Assembly: GCF_003669035.1 (NCBI RefSeq)
Contig: NZ_CP033070.1
Location: 1,798,001-1,862,000 of the forward strand
Origin: Chryseobacterium sp. 3008163
GTDB taxonomy: Bacteria > Bacteroidota > Bacteroidia > Flavobacteriales > Weeksellaceae
Direction of reading: 5' to 3'
Length of the DNA stretch: 64,000 nt
The notes under the pieces were generated by a model. That model was not told where the DNA came from, did not search any database, and saw only the letters and a list, made by a program, of their open reading frames with translations. Below are positions 51,489-62,100 of this stretch, piece by piece (positions within the stretch are counted from its first letter, which is position 1; each line of letters begins with the position of its first letter). Position numbers and translations under genes: made by a program.

Positions 51489-53222
51489 ATGAACAAAGTA
51501 GCTTTTCAATTACTCTTCATTTTACTGTTTATCAATTCACAAGTTTCAGCACAATATCAGCCGAAAAACACATCTCTGTCAGATCAAAAGAAAGCCCAAC
51601 AATGGGTTGATAAAACCTACAATTTGCTTTCTCAGGACGAAAAACTAGGACAGTTATTTATTGTTGCATTGTACACCAATAAAGATGAAAACCATATCAA
51701 TCAGGTTAGAAACATTGTCACCAATGATAAAATTGGAGGATTAATTCTGATGCAGGATGATGCCGCAAGGGAAATCAATTTAGTGAATGAATTTCAGCAA
51801 AAATCTAAAATCCCTTTGATGATTGGGATGGATGCTGAATGGGGAGTCTACCAGAGAATTGCAACAGCACATAAATTTCCTTGGGCGATGACTTTGGGAG
51901 CTATTCAGGACAAAAATCTGATTTATCAGATGGCAGCAAAAATCGCTGAAGACTGCAAAAGAATGGGTATCAATTGGGATTTCGCTCCGGTTGTAGATGT
52001 CAATACCAACCCCAACAATCCGATTATCGGAAACAGAAGCTTCGGTTCAGAAGTTTCTAATGTTACCCAATCAGCACTCTCCTATTCTAATGGTTTGCAG
52101 GACAATAATATTTTAGCCGCAATTAAGCATTTTCCGGGGCATGGTGATACGAATACCGATTCACACCTTGATCTTCCGGTGGTTTCACACAATTTAGAAA
52201 GATTAAGCTCAATAGAATTAGCACCTTTTAAAGCTTTGATGGATAAAGGAATTGGCGGTGTGATGGTTGCGCATCTTTACGTTCCAAGCTTAGAATCAGG
52301 AAAAGGGATTCCTGCATCGGTTTCAAAAAATATCATCACAGGTTTACTGAAAGAGAAATTCGGATATAAAGGTTTAATTATTACTGATGCTTTAAATATG
52401 GGAGCAGTTGCCAACAAATATAAACCAGGCGAATTAGATGCATTAGCTTTCAAAGCCGGAAACGACATCATGCTTTTCTCACAAGGAGTTGCTGAAGGTA
52501 AAAAACTCATTCAGAAAGCTATTGACAATGGTGAAATTCCTCAGGCAAGAGTGGAAGAAAGTGTAAAGAAAATTCTACTGACTAAATATTTTTTAGGCTT
52601 AAATCAATACACTCCAAAAAATCCTGAGAACGTCAACTTAGACATTAACAATGATTCTCACAAAATATTGGTTCAGAATCTTTACGCAAATGCTTTAACT
52701 TTAATAAAAGACGAAAAAAAATTACTCTCTCTAAACTGCAAAAACACTTGTTACTACGTTCCTTTGGAAGAAGCACCTTATCAGACTTTTGCAGATCAGC
52801 TCAATTTAAATTCAACAGTTATCATTAAAAAAGCTTCGGAAATAAAAACAATTCCTGCAAATTCTACTGTGATTGTTGGTTTTCATAAAGATAATTCGAC
52901 GGCTTACAAACCATATAAAATTTCAGCGGAATCTAAAAAGGTTTTGGAAGATTTAGCTAAAAATCAAAATGTGATTCTCAATGTTTTTGGAAGTGCTTAT
53001 GCTTTAAAGGATATAGATTTATCTAAAGTTTCTACTGTTTTGGTATCTTACGAAAACAATGATGATTCGATGACCGCAACAGCAAACGCTATCAACGGAA
53101 AAACAAAAATCTCAGGAAGACTTCCGGTTTTAGTCAATGATCAACTGAAAGCCGGAATGGGTATCACTTTAGAAGCTCCACAGTTTTCAAATCAACAGAA
53201 TTCACCACATCAAAATAATTAA
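51489..53222 (+). CDS. exported GH3 beta-N-acetylhexosaminidase (NagZ-like)
   Basis: A 577-aa protein with signal peptide (KVAFQLLFILLFINSQVSAQ). The GH3 NagZ signatures are KHFPGHGDTNTDSHLDLPVV (the His/Asp acid-base dyad loop) and LIITDALNMGAV (nucleophile Asp). A C-terminal alpha/beta domain follows. It probably removes GlcNAc from peptidoglycan fragments. Many Bacteroidota versions carry an extra beta-lactamase-like domain, which is absent here. bshA follows 51 bases later. Confidence 0.88.
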   Translation: MNKVAFQLLFILLFINSQVSAQYQPKNTSLSDQKKAQQWVDKTYNLLSQDEKLGQLFIVALYTNKDENHINQVRNIVTNDKIGGLILMQDDAAREINLVNEFQQKSKIPLMIGMDAEWGVYQRIATAHKFPWAMTLGAIQDKNLIYQMAAKIAEDCKRMGINWDFAPVVDVNTNPNNPIIGNRSFGSEVSNVTQSALSYSNGLQDNNILAAIKHFPGHGDTNTDSHLDLPVVSHNLERLSSIELAPFKALMDKGIGGVMVAHLYVPSLESGKGIPASVSKNIITGLLKEKFGYKGLIITDALNMGAVANKYKPGELDALAFKAGNDIMLFSQGVAEGKKLIQKAIDNGEIPQARVEESVKKILLTKYFLGLNQYTPKNPENVNLDINNDSHKILVQNLYANALTLIKDEKKLLSLNCKNTCYYVPLEEAPYQTFADQLNLNSTVIIKKASEIKTIPANSTVIVGFHKDNSTAYKPYKISAESKKVLEDLAKNQNVILNVFGSAYALKDIDLSKVSTVLVSYENNDDSMTATANAINGKTKISGRLPVLVNDQLKAGMGITLEAPQFSNQQNSPHQNN

Positions 53223-53273
53223 AGATAAACGTTTAAAGCGTTCCATCTGACAACCAAAAAATAAAATAAACAG

Positions 53274-54422
53274 ATGAAAATAGGCATACTTTGCTACCCA
53301 ACATACGGCGGAAGCGGAATCGTGGCAACAGAACTCGGGATGTCTCTTGCCAACAAAGGCTATGAGGTACACTTCATCAGTTCGGCACTTCCTGCAAGAT
53401 TAGATATCACCAACCCAAATATTTTCTTTCATAAAGTCAATGTTCAGACTTATCCGCTTTTCCAATATCAGCCTTATGATATTGCATTGAGCTCAATGAT
53501 TTACCGTGTGGTGAATCTTTACAAATTAGATTTGCTTCACGCACATTATGCTATTCCTTACGCTTATGCAGCGTTTACGGCAAAGCAAATGCTGAAAGAA
53601 GACAATAACGACATTCCTTTGGTGACGACACTTCACGGGACAGACATTACTTTGGTTGGACAACACCCAAGTTATAAACATGCGGTAGAATTTTCTATCA
53701 ACCAGTCAGATGCGATTACTTCCGTTTCTGAAAGTCTGAAAAAAGATACCCTGCAGTTTTTTAATATTAAAAAAGAAATTCAGGTGATCACCAATTTCAT
53801 CGACAATTCTGAGTTTGATGAATTGAATGAATGCCAGAGAACTCAATTTGCGAGTCCGGACGAGAAAATTCTTATTCACGTTTCCAACTTAAGACCGGTA
53901 AAGCGTGTGGAAGAAGTACTGCAAATATTTAAAAGCGTTGAAAAGAAGGTTAAATCTAAATTGATCATCATCGGTGAAGGTCCAGACATGGAAAAGGTGA
54001 ATTCTTTCTTAGAAGAGAATCCGGAATTGATTTCTAAAATCCGTCTTTTAGGCAAAGTGAATGATCTTTACAGAATTTTACAACTGTCTGACGTATTCTT
54101 ACTTCCTTCTGAACAGGAAAGTTTCGGTTTGGCAGCTTTGGAAGCGATGGCAGCATACACGCCTGTTATCAGTTCAAACGCCGGTGGAATTCCGGAAGTA
54201 AACATTCAGGGCGAGACAGGATTTTTAGCGGAAATCGGAAACGTAGAAGCCATGAGTAATTACACGATTAAACTTCTCAGCAACGAAGAATTATTAGCTC
54301 AAATGAAAATCAACGCAAAGGAGCAGGCGATTAAATTTGACCTGAAAAATATCCTTCCTATTTACGAGGAAATGTATAAAACGACGATTGCAAATTTTGT
54401 GAAGGAAACGGCAAAAGTTTAA
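53274..54422 (+). CDS. bshA: BshA, N-acetyl-alpha-D-glucosaminyl L-malate synthase
   Basis: A 382-aa GT-B glycosyltransferase: MKIGILCYPTYGGSGIVATELGMSLANKGYEVHFIS at the N-terminus and the C-terminal EQESFGLAALEAMAAYTPVISSNAGGIPEV with the donor-binding Glu residues. BshA joins GlcNAc to malate in the first step of bacillithiol synthesis, the low-molecular-weight thiol used by this phylum. The other bsh genes are not in the window. Confidence 0.93.
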   Translation: MKIGILCYPTYGGSGIVATELGMSLANKGYEVHFISSALPARLDITNPNIFFHKVNVQTYPLFQYQPYDIALSSMIYRVVNLYKLDLLHAHYAIPYAYAAFTAKQMLKEDNNDIPLVTTLHGTDITLVGQHPSYKHAVEFSINQSDAITSVSESLKKDTLQFFNIKKEIQVITNFIDNSEFDELNECQRTQFASPDEKILIHVSNLRPVKRVEEVLQIFKSVEKKVKSKLIIIGEGPDMEKVNSFLEENPELISKIRLLGKVNDLYRILQLSDVFLLPSEQESFGLAALEAMAAYTPVISSNAGGIPEVNIQGETGFLAEIGNVEAMSNYTIKLLSNEELLAQMKINAKEQAIKFDLKNILPIYEEMYKTTIANFVKETAKV

Positions 54423-54443
54423 ATCTTCATTAAAATATAAAAT

Positions 54444-54474
54444 AAAAATCAGGGCAATTGCTCTGATTTTTTTT
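54444..54474 (+). terminator. bshA terminator
   Basis: AATCAGGGC and GCTCTGATT (one G-T pair) around AATT, followed by an eight-T run. It starts 22 bases after the bshA stop. Confidence 0.8.
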
Positions 54475-54600
54475 GAACTTAAACTTTTCTAAAACGCTCA
54501 CTAATGCTTCCGGAAAAGAAATAATTTTCACGTATTTCATTTTAATCAACTTTTCAAATTCAAATTTTTCTTAAATTAGTGGTAACACAAAACACCACCG

Positions 54601-55875
54601 ATGAACGAAAAATTATTACAATATCTTTGGAATTTCAAAGTATTCACTCATTATAACTTCACAGATTTAGACGGAAACCCTATTGAAATAGTAGATTTTG
54701 GGAAGTGGAACAAAGATTCCGGACCGGATTTTCTGATGGCTAAAATCAAGATCAACAACGTCATATTAGCAGGAAATATAGAGTTACACGTACGATCTTC
54801 CGACTGGATTTTCCACCAGCATTCTAAAGACCCGAATTACGAGAATATCATTCTGCATGTTGTTTTTCAAAATGACGTAGACATTGATGAACTCAGTAAA
54901 AAGAATATCCCTACATTAGAATTGAGAAACCATATTGATGAAAGTATTTTCGGGAAGTATGAGAAACTGTTGAAAGAAAGTCAGTTTATTGCCTGTGAAG
55001 ATCTATTTAACCCTGATAAAATTCCGGTTCATTTTCATGAAGAAAGTTTATTACAGAAACTTGAAGAGAAATCTGCCGAACTTGAAAAAGATCTTGAAAT
55101 TCATAAAAACAACTATGAAGCAGTCTTATTTTACAGCCTCGCTTATTCTTTTGGATTAAAAGTAAATGCGCATCTATTTAAACAAATTGCTGAAAGTATA
55201 GATTTCAACGTTTTCAATAAAATTCGTCAGAACAAAAATCAGGTTGAAGCCTTGCTTTTTGGGATTTCAGGCTGGCTTGAAAAACCTGAAGATGAACAAA
55301 TGAAAATCTGGAAAAGAGAATTTGATTTCCTAAAAGCTAAATTCGACATTTCTGACCTGAGTATTCGTCCCAAATTTTTAAGATTAAGACCACCCAACTT
55401 CCCTACCCTTCGTTTATCGCAATTGGCAGACCTTTATCATCAGCATCAAAATTTATTTTCAAAAATCATCAATGCTAAGAACACTGATGAATTGATGCAT
55501 ATATTTAAAGATGTAAAGGCTTCTGATTATTGGGACAATCATTTTAATTTTGGGAAAGTTTCAACTGTTAGCCAACCGAAAGTTTTAACTAAAGACTTCA
55601 TTGAGTTGATTATTCTCAACAGCATTTTACCTTTAAAATACACTTATCACAAATACCACAACGAAGAAATCGCTGAAGAGATTCTGGCGTTTTACAAAGA
55701 ACTTTCGGCAGAAAAAAATTCAATTGTTGATGGCTGGAAAAATTTAGGGCTAAAGATGAAAAATGCGCTGCAGACGCAAAGTTTGATTTATCATTACAAA
55801 AATTACTGCACACCAAAAAATTGCTTAAATTGCAGCATCGGATTTAAAATTTTAAAAGAAAGCAATCATGTTTGA
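54601..55875 (+). CDS. DUF2851 protein
   Basis: A 424-aa soluble protein matching DUF2851 (EKLLQYLWNFKVFTHYNFTDLDGNPIEIVDFGKWNKDSGPDFLMAKIKINNVILAGNIELHVRSSDW). A Cys-containing C-terminus (CTPKNCLNCSIGFKIL) could bind metal. No biochemical role is established to my knowledge. It overlaps the PspC gene by eight bases, which argues for linked expression. Confidence 0.87.
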   Translation: MNEKLLQYLWNFKVFTHYNFTDLDGNPIEIVDFGKWNKDSGPDFLMAKIKINNVILAGNIELHVRSSDWIFHQHSKDPNYENIILHVVFQNDVDIDELSKKNIPTLELRNHIDESIFGKYEKLLKESQFIACEDLFNPDKIPVHFHEESLLQKLEEKSAELEKDLEIHKNNYEAVLFYSLAYSFGLKVNAHLFKQIAESIDFNVFNKIRQNKNQVEALLFGISGWLEKPEDEQMKIWKREFDFLKAKFDISDLSIRPKFLRLRPPNFPTLRLSQLADLYHQHQNLFSKIINAKNTDELMHIFKDVKASDYWDNHFNFGKVSTVSQPKVLTKDFIELIILNSILPLKYTYHKYHNEEIAEEILAFYKELSAEKNSIVDGWKNLGLKMKNALQTQSLIYHYKNYCTPKNCLNCSIGFKILKESNHV

Positions 55876-56089
55876 TAACCTGCGTCACAAGATGGAAAGA
55901 GAATGGTTTGGGGTACTCACAAGAATGGGCGCCAAGCTGGGAATTCCTGTTTCTAAACTGCGGATTTTCTTTATCTACTCTACTTTTGCAACTGCAGGAT
56001 TTTTCTTTTTAATCTACCTCGGATTAGCTTTCACGCTTTGGATCAAAGATATTTTCATCACGAGAAGACCTAGTGTTTTTGATTTATAA
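55868..56089 (+). CDS. PspC-domain membrane protein
   Basis: A 73-aa protein with GVLTRMGAKLGIPVSKLRIFFIYSTFATAGFFFLIYLGLAFTLWIKD, the PspC domain with one strong hydrophobic region. PspC-type proteins take part in envelope-stress responses, though short stand-alone ones are uncharacterised. It is coupled to the upstream DUF2851 gene and lies two bases from the next gene. Confidence 0.8.
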   Translation: MFDNLRHKMEREWFGVLTRMGAKLGIPVSKLRIFFIYSTFATAGFFFLIYLGLAFTLWIKDIFITRRPSVFDL

Positions 56090-56091
56090 TT

Positions 56092-56604
56092 ATGGAATTT
56101 TTACAGATTACTTCACCTGACGATTACCGCATAAAGCAGATTTACGACTCTTATGCTTCTAGTTTCCCTGAAGATGAAAGACGAGATTGGTACAAGTTTG
56201 TGCGTTTGTTTGAGCACCCGCAAGTGAAAGTAATTTCTGTTTTACATGAATCTGAAAACATTGGTTATCTCGTACTTTGGGAACTGAAGAATCATGTGTT
56301 CGTAGAACATTTTGAGGTTTTTGTGGAGTTCAGAAATCAAAAACTCGGTTCGCATATCACAGATTATTTATTTAAAAATCATCCGAGAATTGTTCTGGAA
56401 ATTGAACCTGAACATTTGAATGAAGATTCTAAACGACGGTTTTCTTTTTACCAGAGAAACGGTTTTCATCTGATTGACGAGATGTACATTCAGCCAAGTT
56501 ATGGTGAAGGTAAAAAACCGCTTGAGCTGTGGCTATTATCCAACTATCATCCGGAAAATCTTGATGAAGTGAAAGATGAAATTTATGATGTTGTTTATCA
56601 TTAA
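56092..56604 (+). CDS. GNAT-family acetyltransferase
   Basis: A 170-aa protein with GNAT features: VISVLHESENIGYLVLWEL (beta strands), HFEVFVEFRNQKLGSHITDYLF (acetyl-CoA loop of type Q-x-x-G), and RFSFYQRNGFHLIDEMY near the C-terminus. The substrate is unknown. It ends a three-gene set with DUF2851 and PspC and converges on the CarboxypepD-reg-like locus with only 15 bases between stops. Confidence 0.82.
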   Translation: MEFLQITSPDDYRIKQIYDSYASSFPEDERRDWYKFVRLFEHPQVKVISVLHESENIGYLVLWELKNHVFVEHFEVFVEFRNQKLGSHITDYLFKNHPRIVLEIEPEHLNEDSKRRFSFYQRNGFHLIDEMYIQPSYGEGKKPLELWLLSNYHPENLDEVKDEIYDVVYH

Positions 56605-56619
56605 TTGCGATTGACTTTG

Positions 56620-57428
56620 CTACTCTCCGCTTAATTTATTCAGCTTAGAATATTCTACAAATGCAGTTTTTAATTCATATTCTATTTCTAAAGGTTTGAA
56701 GGTTTTTCTGAATCTTTTTGAAAGATGATTTACTCGCTCGGCGTAGTAGAGAAAATGGTCGATTCCTTCTTCATTCATACCATATTTTGTAAGAAAAGTT
56801 AGGTCGATTTCTTTTTTCACTCTACTTAAAAAATCCTGCGTTTCACCAAAAGTTGGTGCAGTAATTTTAGGAGCCGATGCTTTTTTGATTAAACGTACCG
56901 CTTCGCCGATCACTTTAATCACATTAACCTGCCCTGCATTAAAATCGTGACCTTGAAATGTTTTTGGAACTTCATTCTTCGGAATTGGAACCGACATAGG
57001 AGCTTTTATATATTCTTCCATTGAGGATTTCAACTTCGCTACTTTCCTCGAATCACTCATATGTTTATTATCTCTTTCCAAATTACCGCTCGGTTTGTAT
57101 TCAATTTTCACTTCGGGAATTAAAGTTTCAGCTCTCAAAAGAACAACATTCATTTGATTATTAAAACTCTCTTTTTGATCATTTTATCCGTTCGGTAATA
57201 ACTTTCTTTTATAAATCGTACTTCATCATTTTCATCAGCTTCAATCGTGAAATTTCCTGAAACATCACTTGTTGAACGGATATTTTTAGTAACATTTAAA
57301 ACTAAAACAGCATTCAAATTCACATCCTGATCATCCGTAATTTTGCCGGACACTTTTTGCTGCCCGAATATTTGAGTAACGGTAAGAGAAAAAGCGGTGA
57401 TAATGCTCTTGATAAAAATGGTTTTCAC
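56620..57428 (-). pseudogene. CarboxypepD-reg-like exported protein, paralog 3, split by a 1-base frameshift
   Basis: The first frame (57428 to 57150) has a signal peptide and CarboxypepD-reg-like domain (QQKVSGKITDDQDVNLNAVLVLNVTKN). The second (57153 to 56620) starts NVVLLRAETLIPEVKIEYKPSGNLERDNK. In the next paralog the equivalent segments are continuous (NSSLNVVLIRIPEEIKEVEI). Adding one A to ATC-AAAAA-GAG (T5 at 57172-57176 on +) joins them into 269 aa, exactly the length of that paralog. The C-terminal domain is not a known enzyme; these are probably periplasmic or surface proteins. Confidence 0.85.
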
Positions 57429-58234
57429 TTGGTGGAAGATTTTAATTGATTTGTCGTACTGTTTTTCAGTCTTTCAACATATATGGGAATCACCGTTTCT
57501 ATACCCAACATTGCTCTTGACAGGTTTTTATTTTTAACAGCTGATTCTACGTCAGGCTTAATAATAAAACTAAATTCTAAAAACTCAGAAATTCTTTCTG
57601 CCGGAATCTCAGAATCTACAAAATACTCATCATCAATCCTCTTACGAATCCAGCTGATCTTATCTTGTACATCTTCATATTTGTACCATCTTTTCTGCTT
57701 TCTTGCTTTACCACTGATTAAATCATAGACTGCCTGCACATTTACAGATCCGAAAGCTGCTGCTATGAGAACTTTTTTTAATTCTGCAGGAACTTCTCTT
57801 GGCTTTTCAGGAGGTTTTGGAAGTCCTATATTTTCCTGAAGTTTTGCAACCTTGTCTTCTTTCGCAAGCCTTTTCGAATCTTTATTTAAATCTCCTGTAA
57901 GATTCAAAATTTCAACTTCTTTTATCTCTTCCGGGATTCTAATTAGAACAACATTTAATGAGGAATTATAATCAAAAATACGTTTTGCAGCTCTTTCATA
58001 ACCCGCTTTTGAAAATCTGATTTCGTCATTTAAACAAGCTTCAATTTCAAAATTTCCAGCAGCATCACTATACGTTTTTTTATCATTAGAAATATTGACC
58101 ACCAAAACTTGAGTGATCACCATATCATTTTCGCTGATTATTTTGCCTGAAATTTTCTGTTGTGAAAACAAATTACTAAGAACAAAGAAAATAAGAATCA
58201 AAAAAAATATTTTAAAAAAATATGATTTCATCAC
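57425..58234 (-). CDS. CarboxypepD-reg-like exported protein, paralog 2 (intact)
   Basis: A 269-aa protein: signal peptide (FKIFFLILIFFVLSNLFSQ), CarboxypepD-reg-like domain (residues about 25-100, KISGKIISENDMVITQVLVVNISNDKKTYSDAAGNFEIEACLNDEIRFSKAGYERA), then the linker EEIKEVEILNLTGDLNKDSKRLAKEDKVAKL and a helical C-terminal half. No catalytic motif is seen. Stops and starts of the three tandem genes overlap or nearly touch, so they form one operon. Confidence 0.78.
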   Translation of the reverse strand: MMKSYFFKIFFLILIFFVLSNLFSQQKISGKIISENDMVITQVLVVNISNDKKTYSDAAGNFEIEACLNDEIRFSKAGYERAAKRIFDYNSSLNVVLIRIPEEIKEVEILNLTGDLNKDSKRLAKEDKVAKLQENIGLPKPPEKPREVPAELKKVLIAAAFGSVNVQAVYDLISGKARKQKRWYKYEDVQDKISWIRKRIDDEYFVDSEIPAERISEFLEFSFIIKPDVESAVKNKNLSRAMLGIETVIPIYVERLKNSTTNQLKSSTK

Positions 58235-58237
58235 CTT

Positions 58238-58983
58238 CTATTTTTGTGTTAGTGGCGTTTTATAAGATAAAATCCTCGTTAAAACGGCTCTTTGAAATCT
58301 CATCAAATCGGCATCACTGACAAAACCGTATTTTAAAATACTTCTTCGTTCAAAACCGCCAGCCAATACATAGCTAATGAAATGTTGAACCTGGGAATTT
58401 TCTATTTTTAAATCATTGAAATACTCATAACCCAAAGCACTTACCAAATACTTCATAAAATCGATATCGTCCCATTTATCTTTAACTTTCCCGATTGCAA
58501 AGCCTTGTCCTTTCGGCTGTACAAACTCGCCGGGTCTTGCAGCAAGAATTCTCGGGTCAGATTTTTGCTTTATGTAAATCGCCAGATCTTTTTCAGTTTC
58601 TCAACCTTTCTTGGAGGGTTTAACGTCTTCGTATCGATTTTCAAATCACCGGTCAAAGCTTTTTTAATTTCAACTTCATCAATCAGTTGTGCAGATCTTG
58701 TCAACTTAATATTGATGGGTGAAGCAATATTTTCTTTGGTAACACTTGCATTGACTCTGTCATAACCGATTTTGATGAAACGTAGATTATCGCCTTGTCT
58801 TCCCGAGATCATAAAATGTCCGTCTCGATTGGTTTCCACGCGTTCATCTGTTCTTATGTTGATAACCGTAACGTCAGGCATTTCTATATTTTCTTCAGAA
58901 ATTACCTTCCCAAAAATATATTCCTGAGCATTGATGCTGACAAAGAAAAATAAGGATAGAATAAAGAGTAATTTTAATTTCAC
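58238..58983 (-). pseudogene. CarboxypepD-reg-like exported protein, paralog 1, split by a 1-base frameshift
   Basis: The first frame (58983 to 58570) holds the signal peptide, domain and linker (EYIFGKVISEENIEMPDVTVINIRTDERVETNRDGHF...AQLIDEVEIKKALTGDLKIDTKTLNPPRKVEKLKK). The second (down to 58238) continues KSDPRILAARPGEFVQPKG and ends in FMKYLVSALGYEYFNDL...LTRILSYKTPLTQK. Adding one A in CTG-AAAAA-GAT (T5 at 58589-58593 on +) gives a 248-aa protein, similar in plan to its two neighbours. Confidence 0.83.
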
Positions 58984-59165
58984 AGATTATTGTTTTATAG
59001 GGCAAAACTAAAGTAATTTTTGTTGAATTTCAGAAGTTTAACCACCGTTAACGCTTTTAGTATTATTTTTTGAATTTTTCTTTTTGAAACTGTTAAAAAC
59101 CAATCTTTAATTGTTAAAATTTCATTTATATTTTAATTAAATTGCAGACTCAATCTCTGCAAAAC

Positions 59166-62100
59166 ATGAACAATTCTTACACGGTCATCAATGCCTCTGC
59201 TGGCTCCGGGAAAACCTATGCACTCGTGCAGCGGCTTCTGATGATTTGTCTGCGATATCCCAATCAGCAGCATTCTATTCGCAATATTTTGGCGTTGACG
59301 TTCACCAACAAAGCAGCGAATGAGATGAAAGAAAGAATTTTGTCGTGGTTGGGAAATTTTACCGCAGACAATTATGCTGATAATGCAGATTTAAAAAATA
59401 TTCAGACCGCTTTTGAAAGTGAAGGCATAAAAATTACGATTGATGAACTTCATTTCAGATCAAAAAAATTGCTCGATTACGTTCTTCATAATTATTCAAC
59501 ATTAAATATCGGGACTATTGACCGTTTCAACTCTCGGTTGGTCCGAAGCTTTTCTTATGAATTAGGCTTAGCTAAAAATTTTAATCTTGAAATTGACGCA
59601 GAACCATTTCTGATTGAAGCAGTTGACAAAATGCTCGACCAGATTGGAGAAAACGACAGCATTTCAAATTCCTTTATGGATTATGTGGATTATAGTCTTG
59701 AGAATAATGAGCGAATTAATTTAAATAAAAACCTTTACGATTCTGCAAAAGAATTTGTAAAAGATATTCATTACGAGCATCTTAAAAACAATAAGAGTTT
59801 CGATGACAGCAAATACGAAGACATTAAAAATACGCTTCGAAAAGAAATTGTCACCAATAAAAAACGTTCAGTAGAAATTGCAACACAGTCTATCGAACTT
59901 TTCAAATCAAAAAATATTGAAGTTGAAGATTTTTCTCAAGGCAAAAATGGGATTGGCGGGTTTTTCACTAAAATTATAGATTTCTATAGCAAAAAAAGAC
60001 CTGGATTTCCTTTTCCAACAAATGAAGAAAGTGCTTTAAACAATATTCAAAAAGGAGCGGCAGCAAAATCAAAACATAAAGAGTCCGAGATTTTTGAAAT
60101 TCTCGAGCAGCTTTTGGAAAACAGAATGCAGTTGATCCTTTTATTTATTGAAACTCAGAAAAAGGAGAAAATTCTTTCAGCTTTGCTTCCTTTAAAAGTT
60201 AATAAAGACATTCAGGATGAATTGAAAAAAATTGAGGACGAAAATGATTTGGTTCTTCTTTCTAAATTTAACATCCTCATCAACGAAAATCTAAAGAATG
60301 AACCGTCAGCTTTTATTTATGAAAAAGTAGGTTCGCAGTTTCAGCATTATTTCTTTGATGAATTTCAGGATACATCAGAACTCCAGTGGCAGAATTTCAT
60401 GCCGTTGAGAGATCACAGTGTTTCTACAGAAAATACTTCATTCACATTGGTTGGCGACCCGAAACAGAGTATTTACCGTTTCAGAGGGGGAGAAAGTAAA
60501 TTAATGCTTGATATTATCAATAAAAAAGAAATTTCTCCTAAAGAAGCTGAATTATTGGTCTTAAAGGACAATTGGCGAAGTGCGAAGAATATCGTTCAGT
60601 TTAATAATGAGCTTTATCAATTTCACTCAATCGATTTAGAAGAAGAGCATAAAAATATTTTTGGAGTTGATGCTGAGCAGAATTCAAAATCTAAAATCGA
60701 GGGTCGCGTAAAAGTTAGTTTAATTGAAAACCTTACAAAAGAAGATTTTTACAATGATGTTTCTGAGAAAATGCAGAAAGATATTCAGGAATGTCTTGAC
60801 AACGGATTTAGATTTTCAGACATCACGATTTTATGCCGTGGTAACTTTGACATTTTCAGTTATTCTCAGAAATTAGGTAATTTAAAAGTAAACTATAGAG
60901 GTGAAGAAACGAATATCAAAACTATTTCCGACAAAGGTTTAACGTTAGAATTATCAAATACTCTGCAGGCGGTCATTCAGTTTTTGAGATGGGAAACCAA
61001 TCCGAAAAACAAACCTCATTTGATCATGCTGATGTTTTATCTGAACCGTTTGGGCAGAATTACGATGACAGATTTCAGTTTAGATATTAAAGAAATTCTT
61101 GGGATCAATACTCATGAAGAAATTTTAGAATTTATTCAAAACAAATATGCTTTAAAACTGAAACAGGATAACTTCCCGAAATTTAATCTCTACAATTTTG
61201 TTGAATACTACATTAACGAATTTGCTGTTGAAAATAAGGAAACAGACTTCCTTTTAAATTTCCTTGAAATGCTTTTCAATTTCACTCAAAATGCAGGTGC
61301 AAGTACGAAAGAATTTTTGAAATACTGGGACGAAGAAGCCTCAAAACACACCATTCAGGCATCTGAAAATATTGATGCTATTCAGATTATGACCATTCAT
61401 AAAGCGAAAGGTCTGGAATTTCCGGTGGTTTTTATTCCTTTGGAAAACAAAAACTCTGACAGTCAGTTTAATAATTGGTTTGATACCGACGACGATGAAG
61501 CCCTGAAGTCAGTGAACATTAATCAGTTTAATAAAAATCTTGAAGCCTACGACCCTGAAATTGAAAAATTTAACCAAATCAATTCCTACAAAAATTTCGT
61601 AGACCGACTTTGCCTACAATATGTTGCGACCACAAGACCTGTGGAACAACTTTTCTTTTATCTTCAAAAAGCCAATAAAACCTCAAATAACCTCGAGATT
61701 TTAGAATTTATTCAATCTAAAAATGTTGAAAATTTGGATGAGTTTGATTTGTATGAAACAAAACCTGAAATGCTGGTAAAACACACCAAACACAAAACTT
61801 CATCTTACAAAACCAAAGACATAGAGAATCTGAGTAGCAAGCACGAAAAAAGCACTTCTATCAAAATTGCGACGCCTTCGAAAACCTACCAGGAAAGAAA
61901 TAAAAAAGTGCGAACCGGAATTTTTGTCCACGAATTATTATCTAAAATAAATACTGAAAAAGACATCGAAAAAGTATTAGAAGCTTACACTTTGGAAGGT
62001 CAGATTACTTTAGAGGAAAAGGAAGATATTCACCTCGCTTTAAAAGAAATTATCACAAAACATTCTGAATTTTTTGATGAAAAATGGGAAGTGATTAACG

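Noticed and set aside
58984..59165. Small gene or RNA before the helicase-nuclease
   Set aside because: The spacer is AT-rich without a hairpin, repeat or open frame of note.
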